This document shows positions 24,649 through 34,200 of a stretch of DNA of 64,000 nt, piece after piece. Location: contig OY735215.1 of assembly GCA_963457665.1 (NCBI GenBank), positions 29,379,041-29,443,040 of the forward strand, written 5' to 3'. Made by a program: the position numbers and the translations under genes. Source of the DNA: Thysanoteuthis rhombus. Taxonomy: Eukaryota; Mollusca; Cephalopoda; Oegopsida; Thysanoteuthidae. The notes beneath the pieces were generated by a model, which saw only the letters and a list, made by a program, of their open reading frames with translations, was not told the origin of the DNA and made no database searches. How positions within the stretch are numbered: position 1 is the stretch's first letter; each line of letters begins with the position of its first letter.

Positions 24649-26931
24649 GTATATATATAATTGTGCAAGCATTTGAACTATTTTGGTGTGGGTAGTGGTG
24701 ATTAATGCTTCCTGCAGAAGTGTCCATCAAGAGAGTTAACACCAGATAAGTGCCCATCAGGATATTCTGTCCATCACAAATTTACCAAGGGAGGAAAACT
24801 CTTATTTTCTGTTCATTTTTAAATAATGAATATTTTTTTTGTTTTTCTTCACACACTGGCCATATCGAATTTAAATCATTGTTGTAGATATCAGTGATTT
24901 GATAATCTGCAGTTGATTTTGTCCATATCAGTATTCCTTTGCAGTAATCAATCTTATTACTGAGTTCGAGTTTCAGCCAAGGCTGTTTATATCCACTCTG
25001 TGCTGATGGTCTGGTGAAAGGCAAGAATCAACTTTTCCCTCCAGCTATAGGTAAATGATAAGGCATTTGGAGCCTTGTAAGTCGGTCCATCTTGGGCGTA
25101 AGGCTACCCATTCTTTCTTGTAAAACCTGCTTGCTACTGAAGCCACATTTCAGCTCTGTTCCACAAGATGTCAACAGCTAAAAATTTTTTTTTTATAAAT
25201 AGGTGAACTTATTAGGTGAGAACCTAATTTCTGTGATGCCGGAATTGAATTATTCACTACTCTTTAGAATCCCATTCCAATGCATCTAGATTTAGCATAA
25301 GCCCAGGTTTGTGGACCACTCAGTTAGGATCGATTTCCTAATTATCATTTCACAAGCTTAACGGCTTCTCAGCTTTCAGTTGCAAGTGTTTTTCTTCTGA
25401 GAGCACGTATGAGATGTAAACATGTAAACAATTAAGGCTGGTCTTGAACTACTTGGAATTTAATTCCGACTACATTCTTGCCCACTGTTTCCCTAATAAG
25501 CAGAATCTGTATTGTTTGGTTCTAGCCAACAGAGTTTCTAGGCTTCAAGGTTATTATATTAACCTTGACAGAGACATTTTTCAATGGTTCTTGAACCTTC
25601 TCTTTTCATTCTCTTCGACTCAGCAGGGAGCCACAGTCTGCACTCAAGAAATCACTGAATCAGTAGATTCTTATGTATATCATTATAAAATTGTGGATGG
25701 CTTCTTAATAACATTGGATTGCAACAAATTTATTTAATGTAAGGAAAACCTGTTCAATTACAGTAGTTTTCTTTTGGTGCAAGAAGCCAATGTGCATCAA
25801 TTAGTTCTAGAGTAATTTCCAAATTTAACAATCTTTGGCAAGATTTCTATTGGGGGCTGAAGCTGGCACGTTTACAAATCATTCTCTTCTATCCTATATT
25901 TGAAATGACTGGACACAGGGAGTGTTGGATTCATGTTTTTCCTAAAAGCATTACTGTGAATATGACATCAGTGGTTGTGACTGGATTTGTTCATTTCCAT
26001 AAAAAAAATTTTTTTATATCACAACTTAAGATTAATTTTGTTCCCTCCCTTAATATCATCGTTATGTCGCAAAGTTGTAGTCTATGGTAGGCTAATGCTG
26101 CAATATGTTTCTATTTTGATGACATTCTACACAATTTTGTTTACATTATTTTTTGCTATTTTCTACCATACAGTTACTTCAAGCAATTGAAATTTTTGTT
26201 AGAATACTATATCAATAAACTTGCTACAGTATATTTTTGTTTTTTCTTCTTGTGAATTTTTTCATCAATTATGGGGGATAAATCCGTGTTTCTTTTCATG
26301 AAATAAAATTAACCATCCATCCTCAACATAAGAAAATGCATTTAGATTCGCAAGACGTGTGGATAATTTTGGCTAATTAGTTAGTACAAGTTGCGTAGCT
26401 ATGGTTCAACATGCCATAGGCTTGTATAGTATAAAACAATGTCCTAATCACAGAAACCCAGGCGTTATGAAATGCATACCTGTACATATCTTATTTCATA
26501 TATAATTCAACGGCTCAAAAATGAAGGGAAACTTTTTCTTACAAGTCAGAACTTTTTCTTTATTCCTTAAATATCTGATAGGGGCATAGATGAGTACATC
26601 AGCTAGCTTTCCATATCTGTCTCTGGGTTTTAGAATACAAGTCAGTATTCTTCATCTTTATTTTTCAGGTGATGAAGTAGCTGGCAAAATATCACTGAAA
26701 CATTTATATGAAATTGCCAAAGTCAAGAGTGAAGATCCAGCATTTGCAGGAATGTCTTTGGAAAATGTTTGCAAGAGTCTGATTGGAACTGCACGCACAT
26801 GTGGAATCAAAATTGTACCCTCCTTGGATCCTGTAGAATATGAAGAATTTTTAACACAAAGACTCGCGTGGGTAAAGGATGAAGAAAAACGATTAGAAGA
26901 ATTACGACAAGCTAAAATGTTGAGATTATGA
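18126..26931 (+). CDS. MRPL11: Mitochondrial large-subunit ribosomal protein uL11m (complete, 4 exons)
   Basis: Joined exons are 18126-18275, 20743-20838, 21740-21833 and 26669-26931. They give 200 residues; human MRPL11 has 192. The protein is the uL11 subunit of the mitochondrial large ribosomal subunit and forms the stalk-base region that contacts the GTPase centre. Residues 1-30 are rich in Arg and Lys with few acids, as expected for a mitochondrial targeting segment. Residues 42-50 (PPLGPQLGQ) are the uL11 N-terminal hallmark, followed by CREFNEKT. Residues 149-163 (KSLIGTARTCGIKIV) match the C-terminal L11 signature region, with Thr-Cys where bacterial and human forms usually have Ser-Leu. 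The acidic/basic tail (about 180-200) is a C-terminal extension like that in animal homologues. Intron phases are 0, 0 and 1. The ATG is the first in-frame start and follows the promoter-like island. Confidence 0.96.
18903..19035. mobile_element. MITE-like DNA element, candidate 1
   Basis: This GC-rich island of about 133 bp has inverted ends: CACAGGTC...GCGGCCCGTAC on the left, and the complement of CACAGGTACGGGCGGGCC on the right. Similar ends are seen in hAT-type non-autonomous elements. The match is imperfect and I could not define a target duplication. Confidence 0.3.
19657..19858. mobile_element. hAT-like MITE, candidate 2
   Basis: A segment of about 202 bp is flanked by an 8-bp near-duplication (GCTACAAT left, ACTACAAT right). 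Its right end, read inward, is CAGGGCTGATAAAAAGCC, a typical hAT terminus. The left end is a diverged inverted copy that shares the inner block GCC(C/T)GGGCCT. There is no coding capacity, as expected for a non-autonomous element. Confidence 0.42.
20172..20198. repeat. (GT)n microsatellite
   Basis: A GT array of about 27 bp; a second short GT tract lies near 20310-20325. Confidence 0.9.
20743..20838 (+). CDS. MRPL11: MRPL11 exon 2
   Basis: This exon encodes 32 residues (LGVPIAAFCREFNEKT onward), the L11 N-terminal domain. The acceptor is TTTTGTTTTCAG and the donor GTAAGA; phase 0. Confidence 0.95.
20839..21739 (+). other. MRPL11 intron 2
   Basis: This 0.9-kb AT-rich intron shows no recognisable element. 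Confidence 0.7.
21740..21833 (+). CDS. MRPL11: MRPL11 exon 3
   Basis: This exon encodes PDRTYKIDL...YFLKQAAGIQKAA and ends with the first base of a Gly codon (phase 1). The acceptor is GCCTTTTAG and the donor GTAAGT. The PDRT-x-I and YFLK-x-AAGI motifs are typical of MRPL11. Confidence 0.95.
22600..24607 (-). mobile_element. Degenerate Penelope-like retroelement (RT and GIY-YIG remnants)
   Basis: Read on the minus strand, decayed frames give the order of motifs of an EN+ Penelope-like element. About 24600-24530 has an RT motif-A-like block (LVTINIEFLFSNI, then DEGILA). About 24400-24330 has an NSF-N block then MGTVAGP and, after a frameshift, ANIFMGKFEE. At 24258-24287 the catalytic YIDD position reads YTDN. 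About 24000 has an ALRIKRIC block. About 23530-23470 has KNIIYFLKCNRCKLLYIGK, the start of a GIY-YIG endonuclease. About 23280 has an INKLGILSSNGL-like tail. Stops and frameshifts interrupt it, so it is a pseudogene. The 5' part is missing beyond the TA array and the 3' edge near 22600 is approximate. Confidence 0.75.
23467..23757 (-). pseudogene. GIY-YIG endonuclease fragment of the Penelope-like element
   Basis: A 96-codon open piece of the dead element ends in a cysteine-bearing block CNRCKLLYIGKCEW. The GIY and YIG strands (IIY...LYIG) are present and the glycine and tyrosine of YIG are intact. A stop then replaces the rest of the domain, which continues as similar residues downstream. 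It is not expected to be expressed. Confidence 0.65.
24608..24660. repeat. (TA)n microsatellite
   Basis: A TA array with two G interruptions abuts the truncated 5' side of the Penelope-like remnant. Confidence 0.95.
24985..25190 (+). repeat. tRNA-derived SINE, family A, copy 4
   Basis: The core reads CCAGCTATAGGTAAATGATA at about 25042. It is followed by GGAGCCTTGTAAG.CGGTCCATC and TGCTTGCTACTGAA, the same order as in the copy at 43 kb. The 5' head is eroded. Confidence 0.6.
26669..26931 (+). CDS. MRPL11: MRPL11 exon 4 with stop
   Basis: This exon completes the Gly codon and encodes the C-terminal L11 domain and tail, stopping at TGA 26929-26931. The acceptor is TTATTTTTCAG. The open frame runs back to an upstream ATG at 26590, but that part is intron. 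Confidence 0.95.
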
Positions 26932-26965
26932 ACAACATTTGAAATAGATGGACTCTTTATTTTCT

Positions 26966-26971
26966 AATAAA
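26966..26971 (+). promoter_or_regulatory. MRPL11: Poly(A) signal of MRPL11
   Basis: AATAAA lies 35 nt after the TGA stop, giving a short 3' UTR. Confidence 0.75.
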
Positions 26972-28709
26972 GCAATCAAAAACTCACTTATTCTTATTTC
27001 ATGTTCCTATGAAGAATGTACACTTTATTGATATTAGATTGAATTGTATGATTGACCTATGTGTAATGATCTTCCTGTAAATGGTTTGCTAGACAATTTA
27101 GTGCAACCATTACTTCATAATGAGGTGCCTGCAATAGCCCCCCCCCCATCACGTTTTTTTTTTCATTTCTAAAGCAAATCAGTGGTCATGTTAAAAAGAA
27201 AAATAAGCAATGTAATGGTCGGGGTCAAAGAGTATCCTATGACCTTGCTTTTTCTTGATGAGTAGGGTATGACAATACCTTAAAAAAACTCATTAAAACA
27301 TGATTCCAGTGAGAAATAAAAGCATCTAGGTTTAATTAATTTTCTCACATCTTTGGGTATCAAATCTTATTGACCATGAGACAAACTGGAAGAAAGAGAG
27401 GAAAAAAAAAATGAATGAAGAATAAGCTTCAGTATTTTTGTTCCAATGGTAATATGCAAGGGCCGAGATCATAGGTGAAAAACTTTTCCAATACAAATTG
27501 AAAAATATGGCAGGCAAATTATTAAAAAAAACAAAAAAAAAACTGAATTGCTGAACATTAGTAATCTCACATATAATGTTATAACTGCTGTGTTTTTTTG
27601 AGGGTTTTAGAAATAGTCCTACAAGTCATTGCTAGTGAGTTTAGTACCCTATAATTGTAGTTTTGAACCAAACTTTGTTTCTATCAGTAGTCAGTTTATA
27701 TCCTTCACTTTAACCTCAAATTATAAATTTTGTAACTGGGAAATGCCTATAAAGGAATATGGTCGTAACATAGTGCCTTAAGACAGGATTTTGTCTAGAT
27801 GGGCATTACCTGCTTACCAAGTATGATTTTAGCATCCCCCTCTTTTTGAAGTTTGCTTTACTTCACTTTTACATAGAAAAAAAAAAAAAAAGCAAAAAAG
27901 TGAGAACAACATTCAGCTTTTGCTTTGCAGCAAGCAGTTATAGAGGTGGCACACACCCTCTTCCTCCACCCCTGTCTCCTGTACTGCCTACTACCATACC
28001 AATATATCTCCATTTATTGAGTCCCAGAGCACTAAAAAAAAAACATGAGGTTTTCCCTTATAAATTAATGGTAATTGCTTCTTACCACTTCAGCATATGA
28101 AAAGTTTTTATACATTTTCGAATAGTGTTTGCTTGGTGGAGACGGTACATGATTTATGTGGTCTCATCTTAGTTGGTAGCAATGGCTAGCATGCCAGCCT
28201 CATTAACTACTAATAGAAACATAGTTAGGCACTAAACTCATTAGCAATGACTTGTAAGACCAGTGAGTAATAATTCACATAGATGCAGAAATGTTAGCTG
28301 CAAAGAGAGAGGAAGTTGCAAGACCAATACGTTTTGACTGCTAAGCATATATATCTAGATTCATTTTCTGGCTGTTGAATGTTCAAAGCAGTGTGGAAAA
28401 TGCATTGATCTTACAAACAGTCATTCACAATTTTGATCCTTACTGGATATCCGCACAAAGTATACACCAAGTCTCAATAAAGAAAAGTCAAACTTCAGTG
28501 TTTATTTGAAATATGAGCTTGACCCTGTCCCTGCTGCATTATCAACTGCCTGGTTATCAAGTGTGACAGAGTAAAATGACATTTCATAAAATATTTGTTT
28601 TACTGCATTTCTTTGAGATGAAATTGAAAAACAAGAAACATCATCTTTGATTAAGGTAACTTTCATGTAAAATTTTATTCACCCAAATTGAGAGGAGGTC
28701 TCATCCTGT

Positions 28710-28771
28710 AATCTCTTCTTGCCCTTTTTCCATCTCTGATAGGAGAAAAATCCACTAGTGACAGGACATCT
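28710..28771 (+). repeat. Direct repeat, copy 1
   Basis: The copy shares AATCTCT...TCCATCTCTGAT.GGAGAAA.AT.CACTAG..ACAGGA with 30853-30921 in the same orientation. Confidence 0.65.
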
Positions 28772-30852
28772 TTAGTCAACAAGTCAAACATGGTGGTTGG
28801 CCACAAAATGCAACTAAAATTGCATACGATAGTAAGAAGACTGTTGCAGATTAAAAATATAAAACTTGAAACAAGTTTTACAAAGGGTTCTCTGAGTAAA
28901 GAAGATGAACAATAATTGAATTATTGGAAGAAAAAACCCCAATGAATCTAGAAAAATCATCAGCTGAGTGAGAGAGGAGACTTTATGTAGCCAAGTACAC
29001 AGGTGTCTTTGTGGCAGATCATCTATCTAAGAATTACTATTCTAAGAAATGACAAAGAATTTCACTAATGTGTTAGGACTACAACAAAATGTTGAAACAG
29101 TCAAATGATTCTGCCTTTGTTCCAAACTTTAAAGCAATTTTTTCTTCATAGAAGTCAAGATTATGGTACTGTTAGTAAAGACAATGATGCTCTAACTCAT
29201 TTTAATAACATATCCTGAAATAGAATTTTGGGTAGTCATTTGCATTGAATATCAAGGAAGTGGTCAACATTTTCGCTAGGTGATATACCACAGAAGCTAT
29301 CCATGTACAGGATGTTCTGAAATTCTGTAAGGAGACATTCAAACAACCCTTGGAAACAAGATGTGCAACAGTTTTTTTGAAAAGATAAATCAAATTCCCA
29401 TTCAACTTCTGGGACATCCAGAAATTTTAACAGTGGTTCCACCTCCTAAGTACTAAGTTTTTGTTGACCCCAAACAACCTATTTGTTCCCGAAATCATTT
29501 TTATCACTTAGCATTGTCACCCTCTTTGGTGTTTGGAGACATCTGAGACTGGAGACCAAGAAAGAAAGTGAGGAGCACTCAATGATTGCATTTATTGATC
29601 CAATTCATTAATATTTTATGTAGAAAATAGCTTGCAAGTGCAACATTTTACAGCCTGAAATTCAAAGAAAGTGATGGACCAAGCAGAAAATGAGCGTTAA
29701 TTTTGAAGATAGTCAAATTGTTCTATCAGTAGCTCAAGAAGAAGCATAATGATGTCTATAGTCATTAGTAACAGCTAAGTATTGAGTATCCAATTCTCTA
29801 TGCTAAAAAGAAAAAAAAAAAAAACTAATGCAGAGACTTATAAAATTTTCCATCACGGTGATTGGTTGAAATCTGAGGCTGAGTCATCACAGTCTCTCTT
29901 TCCAGACAGGTGATATCCTAAATGGTCAACAAAGTGTACCCTCTGTTGAAATAGATTTGTCATCTTTAACTTTCAAAAAATTATTATTGTTGTAGTTGGC
30001 ACTTTTAAAATGAAAATAAGACCTAATAAAAATTATGCAAATGTCGTAGAAGATTTAGCTTTTAGATTTAATAAAATAAAATAAAATTAAAAATTAAAAA
30101 AAAAAGACAAAATCACATTAATTACCAACAATCAACACAGACTTGCTGTGTTTTTTCCAGTTTAGTATCCAGACATTTGCTAGTTTTTTCATGTTGCAAA
30201 AACGCTTCTAAAGATGCCAATTGTACAAAGCAAAAAATGCATCCAGCCCTATTTAAGTCATATCTTTATCATGATAAACATTTTTGAGATGAAACACACT
30301 CTCAAATCTTCCACTTCTACACGGTCAAATCACTATCACTGTTACCTTACATCCACACAAACAATTAGTAAATTTTCCTTCAGGAGGAAGAAAAATTGGC
30401 TAAATAAATAACAAAAGGAGTAATATTCCCATTTCATCAGCTATTTTAATAAATTCAATCCAATATATATATTTTTTTTAAATCAATGAAACTGAGCCAT
30501 TTTTAAAATGGGACAAGACCAGATCTCCAGAGTTTGTAAAATGTGGAATCATCAATGTCAGACTATCTTTTTTTTTCTTTTTTTTCTTTTTTGAGTGCAC
30601 CAGCAGGAATAAAATTGTCAACGCTTACACCACAGATCGTACTACCAATGCCATTTGATTGATAACAAGTAACAAAGGCAGCAGCAGGTGTATTTCAATA
30701 TATAACCACAGCCAGGGGACCTGGGAAGAAAGGGAGTGGTTCAATGGAAAGACAGAAATAAAGAGGAAAGGAGGAGGGTGAAGAGAAGGAGAGAGTATGG
30801 AAAAGAGGGAGGTGTAAAGAGAGTACCTGGGGTCAACAGAAACCTCCCCTTT

Positions 30853-30921
30853 TAATCTCTCTCCCCCTCCTCTCTGTCCATCTCTGATGGGAGAAAGATT
30901 CACTAGCAACAGGAACGATCT
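30853..30921 (+). repeat. Direct repeat, copy 2
   Basis: This is the second copy of the block at 28710-28771. It sits after a purine-rich tract, suggesting the tail region of a dispersed element. Confidence 0.65.
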
Positions 30922-30970
30922 GCCTGCAGTTCTGATTTCCGAGTTTCACATGGAAATTACAAATTTTTTT

Positions 30971-30976
30971 TTTATT
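30971..30976 (-). promoter_or_regulatory. NAA30: Candidate poly(A) signal of NAA30
   Basis: AATAAA on the minus strand lies about 106 nt after the stop. Another lies at 31067-31072, only 10 nt after the stop, and seems too close. Several more occur downstream, so the true site is not settled. Confidence 0.3.
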
Positions 30977-31008
30977 GATTTTTTTTTTAATCTGCCAAAG
31001 ATGAAGAA

Positions 31009-31039
<31 letters not shown>

Positions 31040-31081
31040 TTATGGCAGAGTTCCTCTAAGAAATAATTTATTTACTGCCTT

Positions 31082-31219
31082 TCATCTCAACCAAAGTTTT
31101 AACCGTAAAGCATCCACTCCATTCAGATAGTAGCGGAAAAGTCGCTTGTCTCGTACAAAGCCGAGATTTTCATAGAGTTTCAGAGCAGCTTTGTTCGTGA
31201 TTTCCGTTTCTAACACCAC
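31082..31219 (-). CDS. NAA30: NAA30 last coding exon
   Basis: This exon encodes [20 protein letters not shown] through LRLKLWLR and stops at TGA. The acceptor is CTTTTCCCAAG; phase 0. The open frame continues upstream into intron, so its apparent ATG at 31300 is not used. Confidence 0.95.
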   Translation of the reverse strand: MVLETEITNKAALKLYENLGFVRDKRLFRYYLNGVDALRLKLWLR

Positions 31220-34200
31220 CTTGGGAAAAGAAAAGGGAAAAAAGAGAATGATTAAGAGTTGAAAAGGAAATGAATATTTCATACAAACAGAGGGAGCCAC
31301 TTATTGTGATCACTTTGAGACAGGTTCTTCTAGATAACAATAACTGGCTAATAACATTGAGCAAAGGATACAAAAATGAACAAGTCACTAACACTTGATT
31401 TAAAATGAATTTACATTATAAAAAGTTCACATGAATTACCACTGATAATTTTAAAGTTGTTTATAACAATGAATTTTGTAATAATGAATGTAAATTGTTC
31501 CAATTTTTGTATCCTACTCATACTCAGATTTTGATAACAATAACTGTTTGATAACACTTATCCAGAATCATAATAGATGGCTCCTGCAGTATATCATTCG
31601 AACACAAGTTCCCAAATATCAAAGGGGAGACTATTTGAGAATTTCCTCAGCTATAACCCAGTTTTGGGAAGAGAGATCATAAATCTTCCAAGTGGGTAAC
31701 AAGTATGTGAGAGAAAAAAAAACAAAACAAAAAAACAAACTATGGAACACTGGGCCAGATCAGTTGTCATGTACAGGCATATCGATTAGTGCAGTTAAAT
31801 TGTTTCAAAATTTTCCGTACTGTTTAAAACTGAAGTGCTCCATACATCAAATCCTGCATTCATCTCAAAGCCTGCACGCATTGAAACCACACTTGGCAAG
31901 GTATTTCTCTAATTGGATAATTATACTTATGACGCATCAACAAAGGGAAGCAACTCTGTATCTGTGTGGCACTTGGAATAATAACCCACACAATATGCAT
32001 GAATTTCTGATTGATCTCTTGCTGGTCTTGGCTTATTCAATAAACTGCTCGGCTCATTTACAGTTCTCTGATGAAAAGACAAATTTTAATTGGATATACT
32101 GTATGTGCCAGAATATAAGACAGATGTTTAATCGAAAAAAGACCAAACACACACAAACCTATGCAAACATTACAGTGTGTCCCATGCACTGGGATTACGA
32201 CTAGGTGGCCGACTGCCAGAGCTTGATATGGACAGTTATGGGTCTTGGAAGAGATTAAGTGAGGAGTACTCCACACCACCTTGTAAACCAGTGTAATATT
32301 TGCATAGTCCCCCTCCCCCTGAATAAATATACAGTATCCTAATTAAATGTTAACAGCAGCATGGTACAGGTAGAACCTTACACTGAATTGATTACTAACA
32401 TGATAATTCTTAACAGCAAATAATAAAAGTCCATTTAAATTCAAAATAATTGATATCTGGTTACAAAAAGATATTACTTAAAATTTACAACATTCAACTT
32501 GGTTTAACATATTTCATAGACAACAAATATATTTGGGCTTGTCAGGCCATTATCAACGTTCAGTAGATAAATGCATCCAGTTTTTATAAATCAGTTGAAA
32601 TTATTTCAAAAACTCAATAACACACGCCAGTCTTGGAACACAAGCAACAACCAAAGTCGTTGTGATCGAGAACAATGACTTAATTGTCTGTGCTCAGAAT
32701 TCCATTACTTCTGGTGGTATCATTTGAGCTACATTAATAGAGGATCCTACATCAGATAAGTCGAAAATCAATACGACCATTAACTTCAAAAGGCAAGATT
32801 AGTAAACAATGCTAAAAAGAACTTATGAACTAATAACTCAATCTTTTATGACAAATAATCAAATCAAATGAGTATATACTGAGTCTAAGATAATTTTAGT
32901 CATTCATATTTGCAGAAAAAGAAATGAAAGTTTAAAAAAAAGAAAAGAAGACAGAAGCTACAACCGTTCATGCTGGTATATAAGATGGACAGTTAAAGAG
33001 AAAAAAATAAATTTAAAAAAATAAGCAGATATTACACTGCATCCAACATATTGGTATAATGACTAGGGGTCCATCTACTGAAGCTTGATATGGACAGCTA
33101 AGGGGCTTGTAAACCATTAGTCTAACCATCTGGCATATACAGAATATAAATCTTTCAAAAAGTTCTTAGTAAGACTCACCTCATCACAACCATCGGCTAA
33201 CATGGCTCTGATGGCTTTCAGCACTAAATTGGAACCTGAGGAGAAAATAAAAAGAGAACATACTAAAGGGAATGGTTTTTTTTAGTGATTCTAGCAAAAA
33301 ACATTTTTAAATGGAAACAGAACAAAATGCACAGCCTAGCATTTGACAGCCTGGCTCAAAGGTTAGTCTTACAAATTTTTCTAAGGGCCAGGTCAGCAAA
33401 CATTCTTACCACACCCAAAAGATTTCACAGAGACACAATAATAACTTGTAAAATTGATTTGATATTACACTAGAGTAAAAGGAAAAAAAAAGTCTATTTG
33501 CTATTGGGAATACTCAAGGGAGGGCTGCACTTATGGTAACCATGAATATGGCCCAAGTGACTATCTATTCCAGAGCAGTGATATATACCAGCTCAACATA
33601 TTCAGTGCAACAAACTAGGCACATCCTCTGCTCAGGGCCGCAAGGCAGAAACTAAGACTAGCACATTGCCATAGTCTTTCACATTGCCTTGAATGAAACC
33701 CGAATGAACGCACATGTGCATTGTGTGGCAGTGAACATGTTATGGAAAAGAAGGTTATTGAAGAAAGAATTTGTTAAAGTAAAATAGCCAAAGTCATCGG
33801 CATGAAAAAAGAATTACAGCTTTTCGAGGCATTTACATCATAATCACAGTGTACGTACACGTGAGCATGTATAAAGCTGCTCTCAATTTCCAAAACCAAT
33901 TATGTGTAAAAGAAACTTTCAAACAAAAGAGAATTTCACTTTTTTTTTTTTTTTTAAATCAATAGATAGAAAAGAAATCGGAAAACTGAATTCAGAATTA
34001 TCAATGAATAGAAATATTTTCCTGAGATCTGCAGAATTTTATCAACAATCTTTTAAATTTGGTGATACTAAAAAATAAGCAAGGTAGAGATAGAAGCTTA
34101 TTTAATGTACTTAAGGAGGCTTCTATATCAGAATGATTAATACAAGGGGACATAATAGCAGCTGATAGAATGAGAAAGCATGATAATAGGGAAGTGTACT

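Larger units (their letters stand above)
21834..26668 (+). other. MRPL11 intron 3
   Basis: This 4.8-kb intron holds the Penelope-like remnant (22600-24607, minus), a (TA)n array and a SINE copy near 25.1 kb. Nothing nameable is seen from 25200 to 26668. Confidence 0.7.
26972..31070. other. Intergenic DNA between convergent MRPL11 and NAA30
   Basis: This is AT-rich DNA with C and A runs near 27140 and 27885, a purine-rich block at about 30720-30830, a long poly-A at 31008-31034 and a diverged direct repeat (28710-28771 and 30853-30921). A 68-codon minus-strand frame at 29236-29442 has fairly ordinary amino-acid composition, but I cannot assign it to a family. No gene is called. Confidence 0.6.
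31220..33179 (-). other. NAA30 last intron
   Basis: This is a 1.96-kb intron. It includes a 170-codon plus-strand open frame (31692-32204) with no recognisable domain and one copy of a dispersed repeat (32167-32250, with a partner at 33029-33115). Confidence 0.7.

Noticed and set aside
31692-32204. 170-codon plus-strand ORF, the longest in the window
   Set aside because: It lies in a NAA30 intron, opens with a poly-Lys/Gln stretch from an A-run, has no domain, and overlaps a dispersed repeat at its 3' end.
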